64,000 bases of DNA from Pseudonocardia lacus (GTDB taxonomy: Bacteria > Actinomycetota > Actinomycetes > Mycobacteriales > Pseudonocardiaceae). The notes under the pieces are model-generated. The model worked only from the letters and a program-made list of their open reading frames with translations, was not told the DNA's origin and ran no database searches. The DNA is taken from NCBI RefSeq assembly GCF_018531445.1, contig NZ_JAHDTH010000013.1, positions 1-64,000 on the forward strand, given 5' to 3'. Of this stretch, positions 35,547 through 44,280 are shown one piece after another. Both the position numbers and the translations under genes were made by a program. Each line of letters opens with the position of its first letter. The stretch's first letter is position 1.

Positions 35547-37160
35547 TCACCGGGACGCGGTCGCGGACTGCTCCGGCGGGGTCAGCCGCAGCACCAGCAG
35601 GGCGATGTCGTCGGCGCGGTTGCGCCCGAAGTTGGCCAGCAGGTCGTCGCACAGGTCCTCGGGGTCCGACCCCAGGGTGGGCCAGGTGCGCAGGCGCTCC
35701 ATGGCGGCGTCGATGTCGGTCGGCCGGTCCTCCAGCATCCCGTCGGTGACCAGGACGAGGGTGCGCACCCCGGCCAGCGGCAGGACGGTCTCGTCGGGGT
35801 GCTCCAGCCCGACGCCCAGCATCGGCCCGGCCACCGGCGCGTAGTGCGCGTCGTCGTCGCCCACCAGCAGCGGCGGCGGGTGCCCGGCCGTCGCGACGGA
35901 CATCTCGCTGCGCTCGGCGTCGATCAGCAAGAGGCACAGGGTGGCGTACTCGCGCCGGTGGTAGTGGCGCAGCACGCGCTCCAGCCGGCGCTGGATCGCG
36001 GCGGGCCCGTGGCCGTCGATGGCGTAGGCACGGAGGGCGTGGCGCAGCTCCAGCATGATCGTGGCGGCGTGGATCGAGTGGCCCGCCACGTCGCCGATGG
36101 CCACCAGCACGCGGCCGTCGGCGAGCCGGATGATCTCGTAGAAGTCGCCGCCGATCTCGGCGTGCTGGACCGCGGGCAGGTAGCGCACCGCCGCCCGCAG
36201 GCCGGGCAGCGTGCCGAACTCCACGGGCAGGAAGCTGCGCTGCAGGGTCAGCGCGAGGTCGTGCTCCTCGATGTGCGCGCGTTGGGCGTCGGCGGCCAGC
36301 ACCGCCGCCCCGGCCAGCTGGACGAGGCCGTCCACGAGCCGGGTCGGTGGCGTGGGCTGGTCGTGCACGACGACGCAGACCGGGGGATGCCCGGCCCTGG
36401 CCCGCGACAGCAGCGTCCAGCTGCTGCCGACCGCGGCGTCCAACGCGGCCGCCACCGCGGCCGGCACCGGGAGCAGCTGCCCGTCCGACGGCGCCGCCCC
36501 GTTCTGCGCGAGCAGGCGCGTGAGCACCTCGGGCGCGGGCGAGGAGAGCACGGGGGAGGCGCCGGGCCCGGCCACGGTGGCCTGGCGCAGCCGCCCCTCG
36601 GGGCCGGCGACCATGGCCGTCGCCGGGGCGGCGGCGATGTCCGCGGCGCCCGCGGCCACCGCGGAGACCAGCGCGTCGACGTCCCGGGCGATGTTCATGG
36701 TGATGGTGGCCGCGGTCAGCGCCGTCTGCTGGCGGGCGAGCTCCTCGGCCTGGCCGCGCGCCCGGTAGTAGCGCAGCACCGAGTTCACCGTGGCGACGAG
36801 CTCGGCGGGCTCGACCGGGTCGGTCAGGTAGGCGTCGGCGCCGCGGTCGAGCCCGTGGGCCCGGTCGCGGCCCTCCACCGACGTCGCCGACAGGTGGATC
36901 ACCGGCTGCCCGAGCGCCGGGTCGGTCTTGATCTGCTCGCACACCTCGAAGCCGGTCATGTCCGGCAGGCCCACGTCGAGCACGACGATGTCGACCGGCC
37001 GGGTGCGCACCAGCTCCAGCGCTTCGGCGCCGGTGGCCGCCTCGGCGACCCGGAAGCCCTCGCGGCGCAGCCAGCTGCCCACGATGTAGCGGGTCGCCGG
37101 GGCGTCGTCGACGACCAGCACCGTGGTGACGCCGTCCCCGGCCGGGTCCGCCTCAGCCAT
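35547..37160 (-). CDS. Receiver-GAF-SpoIIE (PP2C) phosphatase
   Basis: 537 residues, last gene of the stressosome operon. N-terminal receiver ('VLVVDDAPATRYIVGSWLRREGFRVAEAATG', phospho-Asp in 'IVVLDVGLPDMTG'), a central GAF-like sensor domain (about 130-300), and a C-terminal SpoIIE/PP2C catalytic domain with 'EIGGDFYEIIRLADGRVLVAIGDVAGHSIHAATIMLELRHALR' and 'VTDGMLEDRPTDID' (metal-binding Asp residues). It should dephosphorylate an anti-anti-sigma (STAS) protein, as RsbU/RsbP do, under control of the upstream kinase. ATG 37160 overlaps the kinase gene by 8 bases; GGGAGGG lies 5 nt upstream. Confidence 0.92.
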   Translation of the reverse strand: MAEADPAGDGVTTVLVVDDAPATRYIVGSWLRREGFRVAEAATGAEALELVRTRPVDIVVLDVGLPDMTGFEVCEQIKTDPALGQPVIHLSATSVEGRDRAHGLDRGADAYLTDPVEPAELVATVNSVLRYYRARGQAEELARQQTALTAATITMNIARDVDALVSAVAAGAADIAAAPATAMVAGPEGRLRQATVAGPGASPVLSSPAPEVLTRLLAQNGAAPSDGQLLPVPAAVAAALDAAVGSSWTLLSRARAGHPPVCVVVHDQPTPPTRLVDGLVQLAGAAVLAADAQRAHIEEHDLALTLQRSFLPVEFGTLPGLRAAVRYLPAVQHAEIGGDFYEIIRLADGRVLVAIGDVAGHSIHAATIMLELRHALRAYAIDGHGPAAIQRRLERVLRHYHRREYATLCLLLIDAERSEMSVATAGHPPPLLVGDDDAHYAPVAGPMLGVGLEHPDETVLPLAGVRTLVLVTDGMLEDRPTDIDAAMERLRTWPTLGSDPEDLCDDLLANFGRNRADDIALLVLRLTPPEQSATASR

Positions 37161-38901
37161 CGGTCCCTCCCAGCAGCGCTGCGGCATCGGCGGCCGCCGT
37201 GAGCAGCACGGCCGGAGTCAGGTCGGACTTCGACAGCACCACCGCAGTCTCGGCCACCTCGGTGATCCACGCCGGGTCCAGCGCGGCCGCGGTGACCACG
37301 ACGACCGGCAGCCTCGCCAGGACGGGGTCGGCGCGCATCCCGGCGAGCACCGCCCAGCCGTCCGGCGGCGGGATGTTCAGGTCGAGCACGAGCAGGTCGG
37401 GCGGCGCGGCGTGCAGCATCCGCACCGTCGTGGGGCCGTCGGCCGCCTCCTCGACCTGCTCGGCCACCGCGACCAGCACCCGGCGGGCCAGCGCGCGGAA
37501 CGCCGGGTCGTCGTCGACGACGAGCACCTTGCCCAGCCGGGGGGCGGCCGGATCCTGGCCGGCTGCCGGCAGCTCCAGCGTGGCGGTCGTCCCCACGCCG
37601 ACCTCGCTGCTCAGCGTCAGCCCGCCGCCCAGGATCTCGGTCAGCCGCCGGGCCAGCGGCAGCCCCAGGCCGGTGCCCGCCGCCCCGACCTGCAGCGGGC
37701 CGGGCACCTGGTGGAACTCCTCGAACACCCGCGACAGCTGGTCGGCCGGGATCCCGATGCCGGTGTCGGCCACGGTGACGCGCAGCAGGCCCACCTCGGC
37801 GTCGAGGACGGCGCTCACGCGCACCTCGCCCGCGGTGGTGAACTTCAGCGCGTTGGTGGCCAGGTTGCGCACGATCCCGTTGAGCATGCCGGGGTCGGTG
37901 GACACCGGGGGCATACCCGGCTGCACGTCCACCCGCAGCGCCACCCCGGCGGGCGCCAGCGGCAGCAGGCTCGCCCGCAGGTGCGCCAGCTGCGCCCCGA
38001 CGTCGACCGGGGCCCACTGCGGCTCCATCCGGCCCGACTCCGCCTTGGCCACGTCGAGCAGCTCGTTGACCAGCGCGAGCAGCACCGACCCCGAGTCGCG
38101 GATCATCTCGACCTGCAGGCGCTGCTCCGCGCCGAGCGCCTCGGAGCGCGGGTCGAGCAGCAGCCGGGCGAGTCCGACGACCGAGTTGATCGGGGTGCGC
38201 AGCTCGTGGCTGACGTTGGCCCAGAACCGGGTCTTGCTCTCACTGACCTCGCGCAGCTGCTCGGTCTTCTCGTCCAGCTCGGCGTAGAGCGCCACCACGC
38301 CGCGGTTGGTCTCCTCCAGCTCGCCGGAGAGCTCGGCGTGCAGCGCCATCACGCCCCGGTTGGTCTCCTCCAGCTCGGCGTTGGCGTGCTCCAGCGCCTC
38401 CTGGCGGGCCTGCAGCACCTCCAGGGTGTCGAGCAGCTCCTGGTTCTGCGTGCGCAGCTCGTCGAGCGCGGACGCGGTGGTGGTGGATCGGAACCGCTCG
38501 CGCAGCTGCTCGACGACACCCGGCCGGAGGGGGTCGGTGGTGGCCGGCAGCCGCTTGCCCAGCACGACCGTGCCGACGCCGTCGCCCTGGACCACCTCGC
38601 AGCGGTCGGTGAGCCGGCCGGCCGCCCGGACCCCCTCGGTGTGCTCCAGGCCCGGCAGCTCCCCGGTCCAGCGCGCGGTGACCAGCAGGGCCGAGCCCCC
38701 GGACGCCAGCGACAGCACCAGCTCGGCGCGCCTTCCCCGCAGGACCAGCTCGCGGCCCAGCTCGGACACCGCGGTCGCGACCCGGACCTGGTCCTGGTTC
38801 TCCAGGCCGACCGCCGCGGCGACCTCGCGGCCGCGCTGGCGGGCGACGAACACGTCGCGCTCCTCGGCCAGCACCAGCCGCAGCACCTCGTGGCCGATCA
38901 C
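37153..38901 (-). CDS. Hybrid sensor histidine kinase with C-terminal receiver
   Basis: 582 residues. N-terminal GHKL/sensor-like region (about 1-135, 'RDVFVARQRGREVAAAVGLENQDQVRVATAVSELGREL', itself reminiscent of an RsbT-type ATPase); a coiled coil (about 140-225) with a tandem 'ELEETNRGV.AL.AEL' repeat; HisKA with phospho-His in 'FWANVSHELRTPINSVVGLARLL'; HATPase with 'NLATNALKFTT', 'DTGIGIP' and 'GTGLGLPLARR'; receiver with 'VLVVDDDP' and 'LLVLDLNIPPPDG'. No membrane segment, so cytoplasmic. Start GTG 38901, 10 bases after the RsbX-like gene. The following gene encodes a receiver-phosphatase that is its likely target. Confidence 0.92.
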   Translation of the reverse strand: MIGHEVLRLVLAEERDVFVARQRGREVAAAVGLENQDQVRVATAVSELGRELVLRGRRAELVLSLASGGSALLVTARWTGELPGLEHTEGVRAAGRLTDRCEVVQGDGVGTVVLGKRLPATTDPLRPGVVEQLRERFRSTTTASALDELRTQNQELLDTLEVLQARQEALEHANAELEETNRGVMALHAELSGELEETNRGVVALYAELDEKTEQLREVSESKTRFWANVSHELRTPINSVVGLARLLLDPRSEALGAEQRLQVEMIRDSGSVLLALVNELLDVAKAESGRMEPQWAPVDVGAQLAHLRASLLPLAPAGVALRVDVQPGMPPVSTDPGMLNGIVRNLATNALKFTTAGEVRVSAVLDAEVGLLRVTVADTGIGIPADQLSRVFEEFHQVPGPLQVGAAGTGLGLPLARRLTEILGGGLTLSSEVGVGTTATLELPAAGQDPAAPRLGKVLVVDDDPAFRALARRVLVAVAEQVEEAADGPTTVRMLHAAPPDLLVLDLNIPPPDGWAVLAGMRADPVLARLPVVVVTAAALDPAWITEVAETAVVLSKSDLTPAVLLTAAADAAALLGGTDG

Positions 38902-38911
38902 CGCGACCCGC

Positions 38912-39946
38912 TCACGCTCGCGCCCGGGCCACGACGACCCCGGCGTCGTCGTGCCGGATCCCGGCCTCGGCCAGCAGCGCGGCGGCCACCACCAGCGGGG
39001 AGCGGGTGAACAGGCCGTCGATGCGCGACGGGCCCCAACGACCGGTCAGGCCGTCGGAGTGCAGCACCACGAGCGCGCCCTCGGGCAGGGGGTACTCGAA
39101 GGTGCGCACCGCGCGCATCCGCACGCCCGCCACCCCGGGCATCGACACGGCGCTGCGCTTGGCCTCGCGGTGCACGACCGCCGCGGCGATGTTGCCGACC
39201 CCGCACAGCCGCACCACCCCCGCGACCGGGTCGAGCTCGGCGACGGCGAGGGCGGCGCCCCGGGTGCCCGACAGCGCCGCGTGCAGCGTCGCCACCGCCC
39301 GGTCCGGGCCCACCGGCCACGGCTGCCCGCGCAGCGCCGCGACCGCCCGCTGCGACGCCGCAGCCGCGATGGGGCCGTGCCCGAGCCCGTCGCACATGAG
39401 CAGGAGGGTGCGCTCGCCGTCGTGGCGGATCAAGTAGGCGTCGCCGCAGGCGGTCTCGCCGGTGATCGGCCTGGTCAGACCGGCGGCCGTGGGATCGGCC
39501 GGGGTGGGGACCCGGCGGTCGGCGTCGAAGCGGGCCACCAGCACGGTGCCCACCCCGGCCGGGGAGAAGATCTCCAGGTCGTCGGCCAGCCGGACGATCG
39601 CGCCCAGGCCGATACCCAGCGTCCCCGCCGTGGTGTGGCCGTCGCGGCTGGCCGCCGCCACGTCGACCATGCCGGGGCCGCGGTCCACGGCCAGCAGCTC
39701 GACCGCGGTCGTCCGCGCGCCGCGCAGGCTGCGCAGCAGCACGGACCCGCCCCCGGCGTGCCGGACGACGTTGGTCGCGATCTCGGTGGCCGCCAGGCCC
39801 AGCTCGGCCGCCCGCGCGGGCGGGAAGCCCAGCACGGCGGCCAGCCCCTCGGCCGCGCGGCGCACGGTGCCCGCCGCGCTCAGGTCGTCGACGCGCAACC
39901 ACTGGACGTCCTCGGCGGTCGAAGGCGGGCCCGTGGCCGCCGTCAC
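38912..39946 (-). CDS. ATPase-plus-SpoIIE protein phosphatase (RsbX-like)
   Basis: 344 residues. N-terminal GHKL ATPase-like half ('AAELGLAATEIATNVVRHAGGGSVLL', 'DRGPGMVDV', 'GTLGIGLGAIVRLADDLEIFSPAGVGT') and C-terminal SpoIIE-type phosphatase ('LLLMCDGLGHGPIAAAASQRAVAALRG', 'VVLHSDGLTGRWG', 'HDDAGVVVARA'). In stressosomes this position is filled by RsbX, which resets phosphorylated RsbR/RsbS. GTG 39946 overlaps the rsbT stop (GTGA); GTG 39955 is an alternative. Confidence 0.88.
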   Translation of the reverse strand: MTAATGPPSTAEDVQWLRVDDLSAAGTVRRAAEGLAAVLGFPPARAAELGLAATEIATNVVRHAGGGSVLLRSLRGARTTAVELLAVDRGPGMVDVAAASRDGHTTAGTLGIGLGAIVRLADDLEIFSPAGVGTVLVARFDADRRVPTPADPTAAGLTRPITGETACGDAYLIRHDGERTLLLMCDGLGHGPIAAAASQRAVAALRGQPWPVGPDRAVATLHAALSGTRGAALAVAELDPVAGVVRLCGVGNIAAAVVHREAKRSAVSMPGVAGVRMRAVRTFEYPLPEGALVVLHSDGLTGRWGPSRIDGLFTRSPLVVAAALLAEAGIRHDDAGVVVARARA

Positions 39947-40356
39947 CTCGACCACTTGACGACCGTGACGCTGGTGCCGCGCCCGACCTCGGTGTCGATG
40001 TCGAACTCGTCGACGAGCCGCTTGGCCCCGCTCAGCCCGAGCCCGAGCCCGCCGCCGGAGGTCCAGCCCGCGGTCAGCGCCAGGTCGAGGTCGGGGATGC
40101 CGGGGCCCTCGTCGCTGAACACCGCCCGGATCCCGGAGCGCCCGGCCCGCTGCACCACCTCGATGCGCGCCGTCCCGGACCCGCCGTGGACCAGCGTGTT
40201 GCGGGCCAGCTCGCTGGCCGCGGTGACCAGCTTGGTCTGGTCGACCAGGGACAGCCGGATGCCCTGCGCCCTGGTCCGCACGAGCTGGCGCACGCGCACG
40301 ACGTCGTCGCCGGAGGAGATGGGCAGCTCGTCCACCCCGGTCGCCGAGGTGCTCAC
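39943..40356 (-). CDS. rsbT: Stressosome serine/threonine kinase RsbT-like
   Basis: GHKL-type switch kinase, 137 residues. 'VTAASELARNTLVHGGSGTARIEV' (N-box), 'FSDEGPGIPDLDLALTAGWTSGGGLGLGLSGAKRLVDEFDIDTEVGRGTSVTVVKW' (G1/G2 boxes) match RsbT closely. In the B. subtilis model RsbT phosphorylates RsbR and RsbS, leaves the complex and activates an RsbU-type phosphatase; here the RsbU role would fall to the receiver-SpoIIE protein or another phosphatase. ATG 40356 overlaps the rsbS stop (ATGA). Confidence 0.93.
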   Translation of the reverse strand: MSTSATGVDELPISSGDDVVRVRQLVRTRAQGIRLSLVDQTKLVTAASELARNTLVHGGSGTARIEVVQRAGRSGIRAVFSDEGPGIPDLDLALTAGWTSGGGLGLGLSGAKRLVDEFDIDTEVGRGTSVTVVKWSR

Positions 40357-40811
40357 CGCCGGCTCGGATCCGGCTGGTGCCGCTCCCCCGCCGGGTCGTC
40401 GATCGGGACGAACTCGTCATCGTCCTGGGCGATGTCGCGCACCGTGCGCCGGTCGGCGATGAGGCGGTCCAGGATGGCCCGCCCCTTCTCCAGGTCCAGC
40501 GCGGTGCGCACCCCGTCGAGCGAGAGGCCCAGCTCGACCAGCGTGATGGCCACCGCCGGGCGCATCCCGACGACCACCGTCTCCGCGTCGAGCACCCGCG
40601 ACAGCGCCGCGATCGAGCTGAACATCCGCCCGATGAAGGAGTCGACGATGTCCACCGCGGAGATGTCGATGATGACCCCGCGGGCGCCGGTGGCCACGAT
40701 CCGCTCGGCCAGCTCCTCCTGCAGCGCGAGCACGTCGTCGTCCTGCAGGTCGACCTGGATGGACACCAGCAGCGCGTTCCCCAGCCGCAGGACCGGGACC
40801 TGCTGGCTCAT
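40353..40811 (-). CDS. rsbS: Stressosome STAS protein RsbS-like
   Basis: 152 residues, single STAS domain. 'RLGNALLVSIQVDLQDDDVLALQEELAERIVATGARGVIIDISAVDIVDSFIGRMFSSIAALSRVL' contains the phospho-Ser in 'VDSFIGR' equivalent to RsbS Ser59. The C-terminal 30 residues are acidic and Pro-rich, longer than in B. subtilis RsbS. With RsbR it forms the stressosome shell that holds RsbT. ATG 40811 overlaps the rsbR stop. Confidence 0.92.
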   Translation of the reverse strand: MSQQVPVLRLGNALLVSIQVDLQDDDVLALQEELAERIVATGARGVIIDISAVDIVDSFIGRMFSSIAALSRVLDAETVVVGMRPAVAITLVELGLSLDGVRTALDLEKGRAILDRLIADRRTVRDIAQDDDEFVPIDDPAGERHQPDPSRR

Positions 40812-41656
40812 CGCCCTCCCCCGCTGCGCCTGCGCACCACCTCGACGCCGCTGCCGCGCAGCGCGTGCAGGAGCGCGTCGGCCAGGTTGGCCTTGGTGGG
40901 GATGTCGCCGAACTCGATGCCCAGCGCCACGATGGTCTGCGCGATCTGCGGGCGGATGCCGGAGATGGTGCACTCCGCGCCCATCAGCCGGGCCGCGACC
41001 ACGGTCTTGAGCAGGTGCTGGGCCACCTCGGTGTCGACGGCCGGGACCCCGGTGATGTCGATGATCGCGTGCTCGGACCCGGTGTCGACCAGGGTCTGCA
41101 GCAGCTTCTCCATCACGATCTGGGTGCGCGCGGAGTCCAGCGTGCCGATCAGCGGGACCGCGACCACGCCCTCCCAGAGCTTGACCACCGGCGTGGACAG
41201 CTCCATCAGCTGCTCGGACTGCTCGGCGATCACCTCCTCGCGGGCGCGGACGTAGCTGTCGAAGGTCAGCAGGCCCAGCGCGTCGACCCAGCGGGACGCC
41301 ACCAGGATCGCGTCGGTGCCCTGGCCGGCGCGGGCGGCCAGGTCGAACAGCGCGCCCTTGAGCGAGAACACACTGACCGCGGTCTCGCTGGGGGTGAAGC
41401 CGCGGCGCGCGCGGTCGCGCGACAGCTCGGACAGCAGCGCGCGCACCTCGCCGTAGGCCTCGTGGTCGAGGTCGAGGCCACCCCCGCTGACGCCCTTGGC
41501 GAGCGCCGTGAGCAGGTCGCGGAAGGCGCGTTCGAGCTCGGCGGACGACGCCCGGCCCTGCAGGTGCACCGCCGCGTCGCGCAGCCACCGTTCGAGCAGC
41601 GCCTGCTCGTCCTGCAACAGCAGCCCCAGCAGGTGCTGCCCGTCGTTCTCCGCCAT
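40808..41656 (-). CDS. rsbR: Stressosome sensor RsbR-like (RsbRD_N-STAS)
   Basis: 282 residues. N-terminal all-helical RsbRD-type domain (about 1-155: 'LLLQDEQALLERWLRDAAVHLQG') and C-terminal STAS domain with 'IIDITGVPAVDTEVAQHLLKTVVAARLMGAECTISGIRPQIAQTIVALGI'; the Thr in 'VDTEVAQ' and in 'AQTIV' match B. subtilis RsbRA Thr171 and Thr205. No haem-globin, PAS or LOV domain, so the signal is unknown. First gene of a six-gene operon. ATG 41656; AGAGGG is upstream. The 293-bp gap to lacI holds both divergent promoters. Confidence 0.93.
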   Translation of the reverse strand: MAENDGQHLLGLLLQDEQALLERWLRDAAVHLQGRASSAELERAFRDLLTALAKGVSGGGLDLDHEAYGEVRALLSELSRDRARRGFTPSETAVSVFSLKGALFDLAARAGQGTDAILVASRWVDALGLLTFDSYVRAREEVIAEQSEQLMELSTPVVKLWEGVVAVPLIGTLDSARTQIVMEKLLQTLVDTGSEHAIIDITGVPAVDTEVAQHLLKTVVAARLMGAECTISGIRPQIAQTIVALGIEFGDIPTKANLADALLHALRGSGVEVVRRRSGGGR

Positions 41657-41860
41657 GCTCGCCCTCTCATTGCGTCCCGGGCGCGAAACACCACAAACAC
41701 CACGCGGAATACCACGTCGCCCCGGCTTGGCCCGGCCACCCTATCCGCCCGCCGCACGGCGCCGGCCGACCGCATCCGGTCGTCGCGCGTGCGCGGCGGA
41801 GCCGCGCGGACGATCGCCCGCAGGCATGGACGCGGCGCGACGATCACCGCCGTCCGGGCC

Positions 41861-41889
41861 TTGCGGTCACCCGATCGGGTGGCTACGGT
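41861..41889 (+). promoter_or_regulatory. lacI promoter
   Basis: TTGCGG (41861-41866), 17-bp spacer, TACGGT (41884-41889). The operator at 41901-41920 begins about five bases after the expected start point. Confidence 0.6.
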
Positions 41890-41900
41890 CGCACCCGTCG

Positions 41901-41920
41901 CTGTCGATGCGTATCGACAG
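41901..41920. promoter_or_regulatory. LacI-family operator 1 (lacI leader)
   Basis: CTGTCGATGC/GTATCGACAG: 20-bp palindrome with CTGTCGAT/ATCGACAG arms and the central CG typical of LacI-family sites. Placed just downstream of the promoter, it would allow autorepression by road-blocking. Confidence 0.8.
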
Positions 41921-41949
41921 CCTGCCGACGACGAGGCGGTGGGGGTGCC

Positions 41950-42963
41950 GTGGTCACGAGCCGGGACGTCGCCCGTGTCGCCGGGGTCTCGCAGAGCACC
42001 GTGTCCTACGTGATGTCCGGTCGCCGGTCCATCTCCCCGCAGACCCGCAAGCGCGTCCTGGACGCCATCGACCAGCTCACCTACCAGCCCAACGCCGGCG
42101 CCCGCGCGCTGGCCAGCCAGCGCACGCAGGTGGTCGGCCTGGTCGTGCCGTTCGGGGCCAGCGCCGACACCGCCGGCATCCTGCCGTTCCTGGAGACCAT
42201 CGCCGGCTGCGCGCGCGCCGAGGACCACGACGTCCTGCTGGTCACCGCGGACGAGGGGGCCGCGGGCCTCACCCGCCTCGCCGGTCGCGCGCTGTGCGAC
42301 GCGATCGTGCTCATGGGCATCGAGGCCGTGGACGCGCGCATCCCGGTGGCCGCCGAGCTGGGGGTGCCGGTGATCCTCATCGGCGTCCCGGACGACAGCG
42401 CCGGCCTGCACTGCGTCGACCTGGACTTCGCGCTGGCCGGCGAACTGGCCGTCGACGAGCTGGCCGGGCTCGGGCACGACCGGGTCGTGCTCATCGGGCA
42501 CCCGGCCGAGGTCATCGACCGCGACCTCAACTACGTGCGCCGCTTCCAGCGGGGCAGCGCGGCCGCGGCCCGGCGCCACGGGCTGGGCCACTCGGTCGTC
42601 GACCCGGTCCCGCCGGGCACCGACGCGGCCCGCGCGGCGGTGGAGCGCGCGCTGGCCGACGGCGGCCGGCCCGGCATCGTCGTGCCGAACTCGCAGGCCG
42701 TCGAGCCGGTGCTGCACACGCTGATCGAGCGCGGGGTGGTCCCCGGCCGCGACGTGTCGCTGATCGGGCTGTGCACCGACGCCGACGCCGAGGCCAGCGT
42801 GCCTGCCGTCACCAACGTCTCGCTCGAACCGCGCGACGTCTCGCGGCGGGCGATGCACATCCTGTTCCAGCTGCTCGACCGCGACGGCCAGCACCCGGCC
42901 GAGCTGGTCGAACTGGTCGCGCCCCGGCTCACCCGACGAGAGACGACCGTCCCCCCGCCCTGA
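41950..42963 (+). CDS. LacI-family transcriptional regulator
   Basis: 337 residues. N-terminal HTH and hinge 'TSRDVARVAGVSQSTVSYVMSGRRSISPQTRKRVLDAIDQLTYQPNAGARALAS', then a periplasmic-binding-protein-like sensor domain ('VVGLVVPFGA', 'AIVLMGIEAVDARIPVAAELGVPVILIGVPDD'). Controls the adjacent sugar ABC-transport operon through the two matching 20-bp operators. GTG 41950 preceded by GGGGG; no other in-frame start reaches the HTH. Confidence 0.93.
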   Translation: MVTSRDVARVAGVSQSTVSYVMSGRRSISPQTRKRVLDAIDQLTYQPNAGARALASQRTQVVGLVVPFGASADTAGILPFLETIAGCARAEDHDVLLVTADEGAAGLTRLAGRALCDAIVLMGIEAVDARIPVAAELGVPVILIGVPDDSAGLHCVDLDFALAGELAVDELAGLGHDRVVLIGHPAEVIDRDLNYVRRFQRGSAAAARRHGLGHSVVDPVPPGTDAARAAVERALADGGRPGIVVPNSQAVEPVLHTLIERGVVPGRDVSLIGLCTDADAEASVPAVTNVSLEPRDVSRRAMHILFQLLDRDGQHPAELVELVAPRLTRRETTVPPP

Positions 42964-42997
42964 CCCGCACCGGCTCCGGCGGCCTTCGGCACGCCGG

Positions 42998-43017
42998 CTA
43001 TCGATACGCATCGACAT
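42998..43017. promoter_or_regulatory. LacI-family operator 2 (before binding-protein gene)
   Basis: CTATCGATAC/GCATCGACAT lies 30 bp before the binding-protein start and matches operator 1 (read on the other strand) in 18 of 20 positions. Confidence 0.8.
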
Positions 43018-43047
43018 GATCGAGAAGTCGACCGAGAGGACCCGGCA

Positions 43048-44280
43048 ATGGCTCGACGAGGAGCACCACGACGGACCGCTCTCCCCGCGCTCGCCGCGGC
43101 CGCGGCGCTCGCGCTCACCGCGTGCGGCGGCGGCAGCGGCGGCGCCACCCCCGGCGGTGAGGTCACCTCGCTGCGGGTGCTCGACTACTACAACAACGAG
43201 CCCGACAAGACCGTCTACGCGCGCAAGCTCGACGAGTGCGGCCAGCAGGCCGGCGTGGCGATCGAGCGCGAGACCATCCCCGGCCCACAACTCGTCGCGA
43301 AGGTGCTGCAGCAGGCCTCCTCGCGCACGCTGCCCGACGTCCTCATGCTCGACAACCCCGACCTGCAGCAGATCGCCGCCACCGGCGCGCTCGCCCCGAT
43401 CTCGGACTTCGGCCTGTCCGTCGACGGGTTCCAGGAGGGCGTGGCCAGCGCATCGACGTTCGAGGGCCAGGTGTACGGGCTGCAGCCGGTCACCAACTCG
43501 CTGGGCCTGTTCTACAACGTCGACATCCTCGCCCAGGCGGGCATCCAGCCGCCGACCACGTGGGACGAGCTGAAGACCGCCGCGGCCGCGCTCACCCAGG
43601 GCGAGCGCTACGGCGTCGCGTTCTCCGCCGTCGCCGACTACGAGGGCGCCTGGCAGTTCCTGCCGTTCATGTGGTCCAACGGCGGCGACGAGACCGACAT
43701 CGCCACGCCGCAGACCGCGCAGGCGCTGCAGCTGTGGGTGGACCTGGTGAACTCCGGTTCGGCGTCGAAGTCGGTGCTGAACTGGGGCCAGGCCGACGTC
43801 AAGGACCAGTTCGCGGCGGGCAACGCGGCGATGATGGTCAACGGGCCGTGGCAGTTCCCGGCGCTGGACGAGGTGGCGGGCCTGAAGTACGAGGTCGTGC
43901 CGATCCCGGTGCCGCGCGCCGGCCAGGACGTGGTGGCGCCGCTGGGCGGGGAGACCTGGACCATCCCGCAGACCGGCGACCCGGCCCGCCAGGCCAAGGC
44001 CGCCGAGATCGTGGCCTGCCTCAACACCGACGAGAACCAGATCGCGCTGGCCACCGACCGCACCACCGTGCCGACGAAGACCGCGCTGCGCGACCGGTTC
44101 GTCACCGAGGTGCCGCGCATGGCCGCCTTCACCGACGTCGTGCAGACCGCCCGCTCGCGCACCGGCAAGCTCGGCGCCGAGTGGCCGGCCGCGGCCACCA
44201 AGATCTACACGGCCGTGCAGACCGCACTGACCGGCGGCGCCGCGCCGCTGCAGGCGCTGCAACAGGCCCAGGATGGCTGA
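43048..44280 (+). CDS. Sugar ABC transporter substrate-binding lipoprotein
   Basis: 410 residues. Signal peptide with lipobox LTAC (Cys26), then an extracellular solute-binding protein family 1 fold: 'VLDYYNNEPDKTVYARKLDECGQQAGVAIERETIPG', 'LPDVLMLDNPDLQQIAATGALAPIS', 'NGGDETDIATPQTAQALQLWVDLVNSG', 'AGNAAMMVNGPWQFPAL' and 'PLGGETWTIPQTGDPARQAKAAEIV'. Probably binds an oligosaccharide, disaccharide or polyol outside the cell. ATG 43048 with GAGAGGA upstream. Overlaps the first permease gene by 8 bases. Confidence 0.93.
   Translation: MARRGAPRRTALPALAAAAALALTACGGGSGGATPGGEVTSLRVLDYYNNEPDKTVYARKLDECGQQAGVAIERETIPGPQLVAKVLQQASSRTLPDVLMLDNPDLQQIAATGALAPISDFGLSVDGFQEGVASASTFEGQVYGLQPVTNSLGLFYNVDILAQAGIQPPTTWDELKTAAAALTQGERYGVAFSAVADYEGAWQFLPFMWSNGGDETDIATPQTAQALQLWVDLVNSGSASKSVLNWGQADVKDQFAAGNAAMMVNGPWQFPALDEVAGLKYEVVPIPVPRAGQDVVAPLGGETWTIPQTGDPARQAKAAEIVACLNTDENQIALATDRTTVPTKTALRDRFVTEVPRMAAFTDVVQTARSRTGKLGAEWPAAATKIYTAVQTALTGGAAPLQALQQAQDG

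Noticed and set aside
41690-41725. SigB-type promoter (GTTT-N16-GGGAC) for the rsbR operon on the minus strand
   Set aside because: The -10 part does not match GGGTA and the GTGGTGTTT direct repeat explains the GTTT; too weak to list as a feature.
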